DNA of 34,707 nt, taken from IMG/VR virus record IMGVR_UViG_3300008110_000193, positions 1 to 34,707 of that record; one strand, written 5' to 3'. The notes under the pieces were generated by a model that was given only the letters and a program-made list of their open reading frames with translations, had not been told where the DNA came from and made no database searches. This DNA is from a virus. The position numbers and the translations under genes are program-made. Each line of letters opens with the position of its first letter. Position 1 is the stretch's first letter. Positions 18,293 through 27,148 of the stretch are shown here, one piece after another.

Positions 18293-19005
18293 TGGCTTTT
18301 GTTAAAGGTGTAATGGCTTCTTCCGTAATAGATTTTTCTGCTACAGGTGGAACTGTAACTACTGCTGGTGGTTACACTATTCACACTTTTACTGGTGGTG
18401 GAACTTTTACTACAAGTGGTGCAACTAAAACTTTAGAATGTTTTGTACTTGCTGGTGGTGGCTCTAGCCCTGGAACATCATGGAACGGTGGTGGTGGAGG
18501 GGGAGCAGGAGGTTTAATAATAAACTCCTATTCTTTTACTCCAGGAAGTTACACAATTACTGTTGGTGGTGGAGGTGGTTCATCATCTATTGGTGCTCTT
18601 GTTACAGCCAACGCTGGTGGTAATGGTGGTGCTTGGAGAAGTAATGGTGGTGGTGGAGCATCAGGTGGAGGTGGCGGTGGCTACAACTCTGGTGCATCAG
18701 AAAACTACGCTAATGACGGCTTAGCCTACACTTATGGTGGTAACGGTGGAAACGGAAACGTTTCATCTGTTAACGACCCAGGTGGAGGAGGAGGCGGTGC
18801 AGGTGGCAACGGCGGTGGTGGTGGCGGTAACACTGGTGGTGCTGGTGGTGCAGCCTATACTTCAAGTTTTAATGGAACATCAACATCTTATGCACGTGGT
18901 GGTGCTGGTGTAGGTGGTTCTAATAGTGGTACTCCAGCAAACTCTGGCAACGGTGGAACTTATGCAGGTGGCGGAGCATCTGGTAGAGTTATGATAAGGT
19001 ATTAA
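18292..19005 (+). CDS. Glycine-rich appendage protein, copy 1
   Basis: This 237-aa protein starts with a beta-rich part (TVTTAGGYTIHTFTGGGTFT), then a long stretch of poly-Gly motifs (GGGGGGAGGLI, GGGGAGGNGGGGGG), and closes with ASGRVMIRY. This is the phage glycine-rich-domain architecture associated with virion tips and receptor binding. I choose ATG 18292, which overlaps the upstream stop, over an upstream GTG at 18265. A close homologue lies at 22950, and each copy follows a fibre with the same C-terminal domain. Confidence 0.8.
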   Translation: MAFVKGVMASSVIDFSATGGTVTTAGGYTIHTFTGGGTFTTSGATKTLECFVLAGGGSSPGTSWNGGGGGGAGGLIINSYSFTPGSYTITVGGGGGSSSIGALVTANAGGNGGAWRSNGGGGASGGGGGGYNSGASENYANDGLAYTYGGNGGNGNVSSVNDPGGGGGGAGGNGGGGGGNTGGAGGAAYTSSFNGTSTSYARGGAGVGGSNSGTPANSGNGGTYAGGGASGRVMIRY

Positions 19006-19006
19006 T

Positions 19007-19372
19007 ATGGCACACTTTTGTCAACTAGATGAAAACAATGTTGTTTTAAATACCATTGTAATTAATGATTCTGATTGTTTAGATTCAAATGGTGTTGAAT
19101 CAGAAGAAGTTGGTATAGCATTTTGTAAAAACCTTTATGGTCAAGATACTAAATGGGTTCAAACTTCTTGGACTAGAAGAATACGTAAACATTATGGTGA
19201 ACCAGGTTTTACTTATGATGAAGAACGTGATGCTTTTATTCCACCAAAATATTATGAGTCTTGGACATTTAATGAAGAAACATATGATTGGGACCCACCA
19301 GTACCATATCCTTCTGAAGGACCTAAATGTTACTGGAGTGAATCAAAACTAAGTTGGATTCCTTTAGTTTAA
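19007..19372 (+). CDS. Small accessory protein, cyanophage-type family, 121 aa
   Basis: This 121-aa protein runs MAHFCQLDENNVVLNTIVIN, then GIAFCKNLYG, a tryptophan-rich GFTYDEERDAFIPPKYYESW, and ends WSESKLSWIPLV. I remember this pattern as a common uncharacterised protein in aquatic phages, often beside fibre genes. It may assist fibre assembly; that is a guess from context. Its stop meets that of the reversed gene at a shared TTAA (19369-19372). Confidence 0.75.
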   Translation: MAHFCQLDENNVVLNTIVINDSDCLDSNGVESEEVGIAFCKNLYGQDTKWVQTSWTRRIRKHYGEPGFTYDEERDAFIPPKYYESWTFNEETYDWDPPVPYPSEGPKCYWSESKLSWIPLV

Positions 19373-20103
19373 GAATAAGTTTTCTTTACCCAATATTGAT
19401 TCTTGTAAGACCTAATTATTTTAGAAAGCAAAGTATATAAACCTTTTTCTCTAAGACCTTCATCAAATGGTTCTTGAGTAGATTCCCAATCATCTCTTTT
19501 AAAAGGAATGATTTGGGCAATAGGTGTACCTTTTTCAATAATGTACATATCGTTCTTAAACTTGTTTAATTGTATTGGAAAGTTTACTGGATTAGGATAT
19601 ACATCTGTATCCACTACTCCACTAAATGTTCTGAATGGTAAATCGTTTCTGTTTAAGGGATGAGTAAATAAACAACTGTATCCTTTAGGAGTAATTACCT
19701 GTATAGGATTGATTACTTTAAATATGATTTCACTATCTTTAGACATCTCAATTAAAGGTAATCCTGGGTATTGGTGCTTATTGTGAACATCCATAATCTT
19801 TTCAGCAATACGCCAGTTGGCATATACCTCATTACCATCTTTGGTAAATTGGACATCTGCTGGTAGTTTAAATACATAACCTGCCATAAGGGCATCCATC
19901 ATAGGAGTGCACCCTTTAAGGGTTAAATTGGTGCCATCTGGGGAGTTTCTCATAACCCCTAGTTGTTTATGACCCTCTATTAAAAGAGGCATCTTTTGGT
20001 ACCATTCTGGGATGGCTGTGGTTGCTGGTTCTATAAAGGTAAACCATTCAGGTAAACCTGGCTGTGTGGCTTTGAAAGTTATTTCCATAGGTTTATGGTA
20101 CAT
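19369..20103 (-). CDS. Reversed gene of unknown function, aquatic-phage family
   Basis: This 244-aa leftward gene sits inside the rightward late module. It contains TLKGCTPMMDALMAGYVFKL, PADVQF, KGYSCLFTHPLNRNDLPF, SGVVDTDVYPNPVNFP and KGTPIAQIIPFKRDDW. I remember a family with this order in marine phages; no function is known to me. The 'TPxMDALxAGY' and 'GIxDTDxxPNP' patterns look like binding-site loops rather than a classical enzyme. I place the start at ATG 20103 (ATG 20088 is possible). A TTG at 20175 would overlap the divergent glycosyltransferase. It may be a separately acquired accessory gene. Confidence 0.75.
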   Translation of the reverse strand: MYHKPMEITFKATQPGLPEWFTFIEPATTAIPEWYQKMPLLIEGHKQLGVMRNSPDGTNLTLKGCTPMMDALMAGYVFKLPADVQFTKDGNEVYANWRIAEKIMDVHNKHQYPGLPLIEMSKDSEIIFKVINPIQVITPKGYSCLFTHPLNRNDLPFRTFSGVVDTDVYPNPVNFPIQLNKFKNDMYIIEKGTPIAQIIPFKRDDWESTQEPFDEGLREKGLYTLLSKIIRSYKNQYWVKKTYS

Positions 20104-20153
20104 TACTGTATAGGTTTGTGCAAAAGCAGACACGCCGATAGTTGGGACATATC

Positions 20154-21215
20154 TTGAAAATAGCCGTATACACAATAGCCCTTAATGAAGAAAAACATGT
20201 TGAACGATGGTTCAATGCTACCAGAGATGCAGATTACCATCTGATAGCAGATACTGGTTCAACAGATAAAACTATAGAGATTGCCAAATCTTTAGGTATC
20301 AATGTTCATTCAATATCAGTTAAACCTTTTAGGTTTGATGATGCACGTAATGCTGCTCTAGCATTAGTGCCTAGTAATATTGATGTTTGTTTATCTTTAG
20401 ATATGGATGAAGTTCCAGAAGAAAACTTTTTCTCTGTACTTAAAAAAGAATGGAAACCAGAAACAACTAGAGGTTGGGTTTGGTGGGACACAGGTCAAAC
20501 TTGGGAAAACAATAATCGTTTACACGCAAGAAATGGTTATCGTTGGGTTAAACCTTGTCATGAAGTTACAGAGTATTATGAAGATTTAGCAAATGGTAAA
20601 AAAGAAGTTACACAAAGATTTAATGTAACTGTTTATCATAAACCTGATGATACTAAATCACGTGGACAATATCTTCCTATGTTGCAGATAGCAGTTAAAG
20701 AAGACCCTAGTGATGCACGTATGTGGGCTTATCTTGCTAGAGAATATTTCTTTCATCAAAGATGGAGAGATGTTATTGATACAGCAGAGAAAATGCTTGA
20801 GCATGGTGGATGGTACATAGAACGTGCTTCTACTTGCAGGGCTGCTGGTCAATCTTTTATGAATCTTAACAATAAAGAAATGGCTAGAGAATGGTTTGTT
20901 AAAGGTGTTAAAGAAGCACCTGACCAACTTGAAGCCTGGTTTAGTCTTGCCCAGTTCTGTTATGAAATAAAGAATTGGCAAGGTTGCTGGGATGCAGCAA
21001 TTAAAATAAATGAACTACAAAAACAAACCCATTACTTGGTTGATAAAAGTATTTGGGATTGGAGATGCTACGACTTGTTAGCAGTCTCTGGATGGAATAT
21101 AAATAAAAAAGATGAAGCAATTGAATATGCTAGAAAAGCAGTTGCTGGTAATCCTAATGAAGAAAGACTAAGAACTAATTTAGAATGGATGCAAAAGAAT
21201 AATGCCAACGTTTAA
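20154..21215 (+). CDS. GT2-type glycosyltransferase with C-terminal TPR repeats
   Basis: This 353-aa protein has an N-terminal GT-A fold with KIAVYTIALNEEKHVERWF, IADTGSTDKT and the metal-binding DMD in LSLDMDEV (D83, D85). Residues ~195-350 are helical repeats of TPR type (DARMWAYLAREYFFHQRWRD and later copies). I choose TTG 20154, which gives the typical start and has GGGA at 20144-20147. It probably transfers a sugar to a virion protein, host surface glycan or DNA; the substrate cannot be read from sequence. It lies divergently from the reversed gene and overlaps the adaptor gene by 14 bases. Confidence 0.85.
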   Translation: MKIAVYTIALNEEKHVERWFNATRDADYHLIADTGSTDKTIEIAKSLGINVHSISVKPFRFDDARNAALALVPSNIDVCLSLDMDEVPEENFFSVLKKEWKPETTRGWVWWDTGQTWENNNRLHARNGYRWVKPCHEVTEYYEDLANGKKEVTQRFNVTVYHKPDDTKSRGQYLPMLQIAVKEDPSDARMWAYLAREYFFHQRWRDVIDTAEKMLEHGGWYIERASTCRAAGQSFMNLNNKEMAREWFVKGVKEAPDQLEAWFSLAQFCYEIKNWQGCWDAAIKINELQKQTHYLVDKSIWDWRCYDLLAVSGWNINKKDEAIEYARKAVAGNPNEERLRTNLEWMQKNNANV

Positions 21216-22095
21216 AGAGATGGTTGATGAAGTAATAATAAACCTTCAAGGTTTTACTTTACGCCAAGATAGGTCAACACATTTAACATCTGCTATCACT
21301 TCAACTGCTACCTCTATTACGGTTGCATCAGCAGACAATATTGCTAAAGGTATAATTCAAATTGATGATGAACTTATTTGGGTTGATTCATACAATAAAG
21401 CAACAGGTGTAATGACTATTCCTCCTTATGGTAGAGGATATTTAGGGACAACAAAGTCTTCACATACTGCAGGTACACAAGTTATTATCAAACCAACTTA
21501 TCCTAGATTTAATGTTAAGAAAGCAATTAATGATACTGTTCGTGCAGTAGGAGAAACATTGTTTTCTACAGGAACATACACATTTACATACAATCCTGCA
21601 CAAGTTACATATCCATTACCTGATGATGTTGAAAAAGTATTGGCTGTATCTTGGCAATCTATTGGTCCAACCGAAGAATGGTATCCTGTTCGTGCTTGGC
21701 GTGTAGACCCAATGGCTAACGTTAATGAATTTAATTCTAACTATTCTTTATCTATATATGATGGGATAGTTCCAGGAAGAACTGTTCAAATATTTTATAC
21801 AACAAATCCTGATACTTTTGAAATAGACCAAGATGATTATGAAGATGTTACTGGTCTTCCATTATCTTGCAAAGATGTCATTATCTATGGTGCCGCATAT
21901 CGTATGGCATCTATGATTGACCCAGGTCGTTTGACATTGACTGCTCCTGAAGCAGATATTCAATCAAATAAAATTCCTCTCAATGCTGGTACTAACGCTG
22001 CAAGATATTTACTTGCTTTGTATCAACAAAGATTAGACGAGGAATCTAAGAAGTTGAGAGACCGTTATCCAATTCGTGTTCACTACACAAGATAG
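21202..22095 (+). CDS. Head-tail adaptor-type protein
   Basis: This 297-aa protein has an N-terminal helix (FKEMVDEVIINLQG), then a beta domain with SATSITV- and GRGYLGT-like elements. Helical parts include FNVKKAINDTVRAVGETLF and a C-terminal helix with YQQRLDEESKKLRDRYP. This arrangement matches phage adaptor/connector proteins that sit under the portal and take part in the tail machine. A typical feature is the beta insert carrying an 'LxVDSxNxxT' loop followed by GRGY. The assignment is by pattern and by its place in the tail gene group. It overlaps the glycosyltransferase gene. Confidence 0.7.
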   Translation: MPTFKEMVDEVIINLQGFTLRQDRSTHLTSAITSTATSITVASADNIAKGIIQIDDELIWVDSYNKATGVMTIPPYGRGYLGTTKSSHTAGTQVIIKPTYPRFNVKKAINDTVRAVGETLFSTGTYTFTYNPAQVTYPLPDDVEKVLAVSWQSIGPTEEWYPVRAWRVDPMANVNEFNSNYSLSIYDGIVPGRTVQIFYTTNPDTFEIDQDDYEDVTGLPLSCKDVIIYGAAYRMASMIDPGRLTLTAPEADIQSNKIPLNAGTNAARYLLALYQQRLDEESKKLRDRYPIRVHYTR

Positions 22096-22103
22096 GTAAA
22101 TAA

Positions 22104-22940
22104 ATGCCAGCAAGAAATTACACATCCATACTAGATGCTAAGTCATTGTCTTTAACAATGAACTCATCTGTTACAACAATGCAATTAAATAACCTAACAG
22201 GTATACCATCATATCCATTTACTATGGTTTTGGAACCTGATACTGCTAATGAAGAAATTGTTACAGTTAATAGTTTATCATCTGGTACTACTGTAAACGT
22301 TACACGTGGTCAAGATGGAACTACAGCAGTAGGTCATGACTCTGGTGCTGAAGTACGTCATATGATTACAGCACGTGATTTACAAGAACCACAAAACCAC
22401 ATTTATGGTAATTCAGGTGTTCATGGTGTAACTGGTTCAGTAGTAGGTACATCTGATTCACAAACTTTAACTAACAAAACTATTGATTCTGCAAGTAATA
22501 CTTTAACTGGTGTTGCTACTCTTACTGGTTCTCAAACATTAACCAATAAGACTTTAACAACTCCAACTATAGGTTCATTTGCTAATGCACTTCATACTCA
22601 CGCAGACTCTGCAGGTGGTGGTCCATTATCTTATACTTTGAACAGTCAAACTGGAACATCATATACTTTAGTATTAACTGATTCTAATAAAGTTATTCCT
22701 ATTAGTAATGCTTCTGCTAATACTGTTACTGTTCCACCTAATTCTAGTGTGGCTTTTCCAGTAGGTTCAATCGTTACATTTATTCAAACTGGTTCTGGTC
22801 AAACAACTTTCCAGGCTGGTTCTGGTGTAACTATTAACTCTGAAGGTGGCAAACTAAAGATTAAAACACAATACGCCCTTGCTGGTGTAATTAAAGTTGA
22901 TACAGATTCTTGGGTTGCTTTTGGCAACCTTACTATTTAA
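22104..22940 (+). CDS. Third fibre-type protein
   Basis: This 278-aa protein has an N-terminal beta part with [35 protein letters not shown] and a tail-fibre signature [17 protein letters not shown]. This is followed by two TLTNKT repeats and then the C-terminal domain shared with the other two fibre genes ([40 protein letters not shown]). It probably forms a trimeric appendage. The Gly-rich gene follows 9 bases later, repeating the fibre/Gly-rich arrangement at 17768-19005. Confidence 0.8.
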   Translation: MPARNYTSILDAKSLSLTMNSSVTTMQLNNLTGIPSYPFTMVLEPDTANEEIVTVNSLSSGTTVNVTRGQDGTTAVGHDSGAEVRHMITARDLQEPQNHIYGNSGVHGVTGSVVGTSDSQTLTNKTIDSASNTLTGVATLTGSQTLTNKTLTTPTIGSFANALHTHADSAGGGPLSYTLNSQTGTSYTLVLTDSNKVIPISNASANTVTVPPNSSVAFPVGSIVTFIQTGSGQTTFQAGSGVTINSEGGKLKIKTQYALAGVIKVDTDSWVAFGNLTI

Positions 22941-22949
22941 GGGAGCAAA

Positions 22950-23750
22950 ATGTTAGTTGGTACGGTAGCAGCATCTGCTTATCCAGGTGTTGAAGCAACA
23001 GGTGGAACTACTTCCACTTACACATCTGGTGGCACAACATATAAAGTTCACACATTTGATTCAGTTGGCACAAGCACTTTTGCTGTACAAAATGGTGGAA
23101 GTATTGATTACTTAATTGTTGCTGGTGGTGCTTCAGGTGGTCGTGGTGATGGTGTATTTGGTTCTTGGGGTGGAGGTGGAGGTGCTGGTGGTTTATTGTC
23201 TGGCACAACTACTGTAAATACTGGAACAAATTATTCTATTGTTGTTGGTGCTGGAGGTGCTGCTAGAACAGGTACAGACAATGGTGCTGATGGCAATAAT
23301 TCAAGTGCTTTTAATTTAACTTGTTATGGCGGTGGTGGTGGTGGTGCAACTAACCGTACAGGACGTAATGGTGGTTCTGGTGGTGGCGGTGGTGGTGCTC
23401 AAGACCAAGGTGGTGGTTCATCAGGTGGTTCAGGTACTGCAGGACAAGGTAATAATGGTGGTGGAGTAAACGGCGATAGCACAAACATCGTTAACGGTGG
23501 TGGAGGTGGAGGTGCTGGAGGTGCAGGTGGTACTGGTGGCTTAAACGTTTCTGGTAATGCTGGTGCTGGTTCTTCTTCTTCTATTAATGGTACTGCTACT
23601 ACTTACGCTTATGGTGGTGGAGGTTCTCCACGTAACGCAGGCGTTGGTACAACTTATACAACTCCTGGTTCTGGTGGTGGTGGTTCTAGAGGAACCAATT
23701 CTGGTGCTGGTTCAAACGGTATTGTAATTATTCGTTACACATTAGTTTAA
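22950..23750 (+). CDS. Glycine-rich appendage protein, copy 2
   Basis: This 266-aa homologue of the Gly-rich protein at 18292 has a beta start (GGTTYKVHTFDSVGTSTFAV), IDYLIVAGGASGG, many poly-Gly runs, and a closing GSNGIVIIRYTLV. It starts at ATG 22950 behind AAGGGAGC. A virion-tip or receptor-contact role is typical of the family. Two divergent copies in one small genome suggest distinct host contacts or a fibre-switching reserve. Confidence 0.8.
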   Translation: MLVGTVAASAYPGVEATGGTTSTYTSGGTTYKVHTFDSVGTSTFAVQNGGSIDYLIVAGGASGGRGDGVFGSWGGGGGAGGLLSGTTTVNTGTNYSIVVGAGGAARTGTDNGADGNNSSAFNLTCYGGGGGGATNRTGRNGGSGGGGGGAQDQGGGSSGGSGTAGQGNNGGGVNGDSTNIVNGGGGGGAGGAGGTGGLNVSGNAGAGSSSSINGTATTYAYGGGGSPRNAGVGTTYTTPGSGGGGSRGTNSGAGSNGIVIIRYTLV

Positions 23751-23759
23751 AGGATTAAA

Positions 23760-25925
23760 TTGGCTATTAAAGATATTTCCGAAGATTTTGTTTATGACCT
23801 TTCATTAGTTGAAGGCGTAGGAACTAACTATCAATTATCAGATATTTCGTTTGATATTGCAGTTAACGATATGCCATTCTTTGTAGCATCAACAGATGAG
23901 CAACCTTATCGTAGAGAATCTGCACCTTCTAAACGTGAACAGATTGACCAAACAACTGAACCAGGTGAGCAATCATTTACTGGTTGGTGGTTTAGAAGTC
24001 AATCATCTTTTCATTTAGGTAATGGTGCTAAGTTCTTTGAACCTGTTCAAGATGAAACATTACGTTATAGATTCTTTGATTCTGAAGGTGTTGATGTTTG
24101 GACAAAGGGTGAAGTAAGTCTTCTTAAAGATGTTGAACGTTCACACTTAACAACTTCTTCTGATTTAAGACTTCGTTCTATTAGAGAATCAGGTAGAGAT
24201 GAAGCCTTACTTTGGGATGCTTATGATGTTGATAAAATATTTGCACCTATTGTTGTTTACATTAATAATAAGGCTTTAACAAGTAACGTTGCTACTTTGA
24301 CTACTACAACTGCACATAATTTAGCAGTTGGTATGCAAATAGAAATTACTGGTGTTGATGCCACATTTAACGGTGAGTATCGTATTACTGGTACTCCAAC
24401 AACAACTACTTTTACTTACGCTAAAACTGCAACAGATGTTACATCTACCCCAGTAAGTCCTGTTGGTACTGGTCTTGCAGAACTTATACATTTTATTGAT
24501 TACAATAGTGGTACTGAAGACCCTGTATATGCTATCTGTGATGATGGTACTACAGCATATTGGTTAACTAATGATATAGATGCTGGTGTTAATAAAGGTT
24601 ATTTTTACAAAAAGGCTTTAACTGGTGATTCAACTACTGCTGATACTTTACTATTTAAAGACTCTGGAATAGTAAACAGTGCAGGTAAAACAATAATTGA
24701 ATGGGTTAAAGGTCGTATTATTGCAGCAGTTAATAATAAAGTTTATGAATTAACTCCTAGTTCTAATGCTTTGCCTTCTCCAATATTTACTCATCCAAAT
24801 ACTAATTATACTTTTACAAGTATTGCTGAGTCTGGTGTTGCTATTTATATTTCAGGATATGCAGGAACACAGTCATCTATATATAAATTTACTCTATCTG
24901 ATGCTGGTGCTATCACTTCGTTAACATCTGCTGTTGTTTCAGCAACTATGCCTGACGGTGAATTAGTTTATTCAATGAAACAATATCTTGGATATATGCT
25001 TATTGGTACATCTAAAGGTATCAGGGTTGCAACAGTTTCACCTGATGATGGTTCTTTAGCATATGGTCCATTGATTGCAGAGTTAGAACAACCTTGTTAT
25101 GACTTTGCTTTTAGAGATAGATTTGCTTGGGCTACTGCAGAAGTAAATGGTAATGCTGGATTAGTTCGTATTGATTTATCTGAACAAATCAGCCCACTTA
25201 GATTTGCTTATGCTCATGACATTTTTAAAGATGGTGTAACTAAACAATGTAGGGCTGTTGCTTTTCTTGGTACATCTGACCGTAAAATATTTTCTGTAGA
25301 TACAGACTACAATTATGTAGAAGAAGCAGACAGACTTGTAGAAAGTGGATATCTTCGTACAGGTTTTATTCGCTATGCAACTATTGAATCTAAATATTTT
25401 AAGTTCCTTAAAGTTAGAGGTAATTTAGATAACGGAACTATCAGTGTTAATACAGTTACAAGTAAAGAAGTTGATACATTTCTTTACAATGTTACATCTG
25501 AAACAACTAACTTAGACCTTGGTATTGCTAGACCTACTGGTGGTCAAGAATATTTAGCATTTAAATTTACTCTTAATAGAGATGATAATGATAATACTGC
25601 TGGTCCTACTATGAGTGGTTATCAAGTTAAAGCATTACCTGCTATTGAGAAACAAAGACTTATTCAATTTCCATTGTATTGTTACGATGTAGAAATGGAT
25701 AAGTACAACAACCTTGTTGGTTCTGAAGATGATAGAGCATTTGACCGTATCTCTGAGTTAGAACAAATAGAAGCAACTGGAAACATTGTTACTATTCAAG
25801 ACTTTAGAACTGATGAAACATATCCAGCGTTGATTGAAGAGATTAGATTCTTTTCAGCAACGCCACCTAGTGAAAGATTTAATGGTTTCGGTGGGAAACT
25901 ATTATTAACAGTAAGGAAATTATAG
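23760..25925 (+). CDS. Tail nozzle-like / beta-propeller virion protein
   Basis: This 721-aa, mainly beta-stranded protein contains EQSFTGWWFRSQSSFHLGNG and AKFFEPVQDE near the N-terminus (~70-100), a pattern I remember in large tail proteins of actinophages. A middle ~180-residue part resembles inserted Ig-like strands (NNKALTSNVATLTTTTAHNL). The rest has repeated blade-like segments. In a podovirus-type tail this position and size fit the nozzle under the adaptor; no signature confirms it. It starts at TTG 23760 behind AAAGGA, and its stop overlaps the holin gene (TAGTG). Confidence 0.65.
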   Translation: MAIKDISEDFVYDLSLVEGVGTNYQLSDISFDIAVNDMPFFVASTDEQPYRRESAPSKREQIDQTTEPGEQSFTGWWFRSQSSFHLGNGAKFFEPVQDETLRYRFFDSEGVDVWTKGEVSLLKDVERSHLTTSSDLRLRSIRESGRDEALLWDAYDVDKIFAPIVVYINNKALTSNVATLTTTTAHNLAVGMQIEITGVDATFNGEYRITGTPTTTTFTYAKTATDVTSTPVSPVGTGLAELIHFIDYNSGTEDPVYAICDDGTTAYWLTNDIDAGVNKGYFYKKALTGDSTTADTLLFKDSGIVNSAGKTIIEWVKGRIIAAVNNKVYELTPSSNALPSPIFTHPNTNYTFTSIAESGVAIYISGYAGTQSSIYKFTLSDAGAITSLTSAVVSATMPDGELVYSMKQYLGYMLIGTSKGIRVATVSPDDGSLAYGPLIAELEQPCYDFAFRDRFAWATAEVNGNAGLVRIDLSEQISPLRFAYAHDIFKDGVTKQCRAVAFLGTSDRKIFSVDTDYNYVEEADRLVESGYLRTGFIRYATIESKYFKFLKVRGNLDNGTISVNTVTSKEVDTFLYNVTSETTNLDLGIARPTGGQEYLAFKFTLNRDDNDNTAGPTMSGYQVKALPAIEKQRLIQFPLYCYDVEMDKYNNLVGSEDDRAFDRISELEQIEATGNIVTIQDFRTDETYPALIEEIRFFSATPPSERFNGFGGKLLLTVRKL

Positions 25926-26179
25926 TGTCATTAAAGATAGCAAAAGATGTATTGTTCCGTTCATTCGCATTGTTTTTAACAATGGCTTTACCAGCAATCG
26001 GTGCTGGTGCTTTTGCTGGTGTTGAACCAGTTAAGTCTGCTCTTATTGCAGGGGCTTTAGGTGTGTCTAAAGTTATTACAGATTTAGCCAAAGCATTTTT
26101 GGATGATGGCAAACTTACTCAAGAAGAAGTTGATGTTGTATTTAAACGTGCTAACAAGAAATCTGAAGGTGGCAAGTAA
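25925..26179 (+). CDS. Holin (class II-like)
   Basis: This 84-aa protein has two hydrophobic segments (~11-32 FRSFALFLTMALPAIGAGAF, and ~35-57) and a hydrophilic, charged C-terminus containing DDGKLTQEEVDVVF. The size, the two helices and the position directly before the endolysin fit a holin, which opens the membrane for lysis. It starts at GTG 25925 behind AAGGAA, and its stop TAA shares a base with the endolysin ATG. The C-terminal acid-rich loop resembles actinophage holins I remember. Confidence 0.8.
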   Translation: MSLKIAKDVLFRSFALFLTMALPAIGAGAFAGVEPVKSALIAGALGVSKVITDLAKAFLDDGKLTQEEVDVVFKRANKKSEGGK

Positions 26180-26580
26180 TGGCTTTGCCTATTAAAGATG
26201 GAAAGATAACTACACCTTACGGTAAAGAAGGTAAGATGTGGAAAGGTGGCAAGCACACTGGTGTTGACTTTGCAGTACCAACAGGTACAGATATTCTTGC
26301 AGCCTGTGATGGAACCGTAGTTGCTAACAACTGGGGTGCTGCTTATGGCAAACAAGTAATTGTTAAAGCAAATATCAATGGTAAAGACTTGTGGATGATT
26401 TATGCACATTGTTCACAAACATTTGTTAAGGCTGGTGCTAAGGTTCAAAAAGGACAACACATAGCAGAGTCAGGTAATACTGGTAATTCTTCTGGACCTC
26501 ATCTACATTTTGAGGTTCGTGATGGTGCTAGATGGTCTGCTTCTAAACCAGTTGACCCTAAAGATATTCTTGCCATTTAG
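26179..26580 (+). CDS. M23 metallopeptidase endolysin
   Basis: This 133-aa single-domain M23 peptidase cleaves peptidoglycan cross-bridges. It shows the zinc site H26-x3-D30 (KHTGVD), H77 (YAHCS) and H108-L-H110 (GPHLHFE), with the usual core strands and TGNSSGPH loop. It has no signal peptide and no cell-wall-binding domain, so it depends on the holin just upstream for release. It is shorter than most endolysins, close to the bare catalytic fold. Its 3' end overlaps the reversed glycosyltransferase gene by 23 bases. Confidence 0.9.
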   Translation: MALPIKDGKITTPYGKEGKMWKGGKHTGVDFAVPTGTDILAACDGTVVANNWGAAYGKQVIVKANINGKDLWMIYAHCSQTFVKAGAKVQKGQHIAESGNTGNSSGPHLHFEVRDGARWSASKPVDPKDILAI

Positions 26581-27148
26581 TTTCAAATTCTATTTTATCT
26601 TGCTCAGTTAGTTTCATTAGGGACGGATTAGTACTAGTTAATTTGTTTGGTTCCATATGTTGGACATCACAAGTTATCTGTACTATTCCGTTCTTTTTTT
26701 CTGCCTGAAAATATAAATCATTATCACCATACCACCATCTGAATCTTTCATCTGGTCTTAATCCATCTTTAACATTTATTACAAAACAGTAACCACATAT
26801 GTGTCCAGAATGTGGATATGGTATTGCTAAACTAAATCCTATTTCATCTAATGCATATGCAAGTGTATTGATTGGGTCGTTATCAAGTTTTAAATCATCA
26901 TTAAGTACTGCAACATATTCAGCACCACGTTCTACTGCGTAGTCTATTCCTTTATTCCACCATCTGTGGATATTTATTTCACCTAAGTCCCAAATGTTGT
27001 GTACTTCTGGGATTGGTTCTGATTCAACAGTATGTACTATTACTATTCTTTCAGGAGACAATTGACTTTCTTTAATTATATCTGCCAAATATTCTCGTCT
27101 AGTACCTGTAGGTATGGTCATCCAAATGTTTAGATTATTGTCTGTCAT
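26558..27148 (-). CDS. Reversed glycosyltransferase-like protein
   Basis: This 196-aa leftward protein looks like a compact GT-A glycosyltransferase: a Rossmann-like start (ERIVIVHTVES), HRWWNKGIDYAVERGAEYVA, the metal-binding VLNDDL (N83-D84-D85), and RFRWWYGDNDLYFQAEKKNG near the acceptor region. It starts at ATG 27148 behind AGGACAG. It overlaps the endolysin at its 3' end and the secreted protein at its 5' end. As with the other reversed gene it sits inside a rightward module, so it needs its own promoter. The substrate is unknown. Confidence 0.75.
   Translation of the reverse strand: MTDNNLNIWMTIPTGTRREYLADIIKESQLSPERIVIVHTVESEPIPEVHNIWDLGEINIHRWWNKGIDYAVERGAEYVAVLNDDLKLDNDPINTLAYALDEIGFSLAIPYPHSGHICGYCFVINVKDGLRPDERFRWWYGDNDLYFQAEKKNGIVQITCDVQHMEPNKLTSTNPSLMKLTEQDKIEFETKWQEYL

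Noticed and set aside
20104-20175. Start of the reversed 244-aa gene at TTG 20175
   Set aside because: It would overlap the divergent glycosyltransferase start and has no ribosome-binding site; ATG 20103 avoids the conflict.
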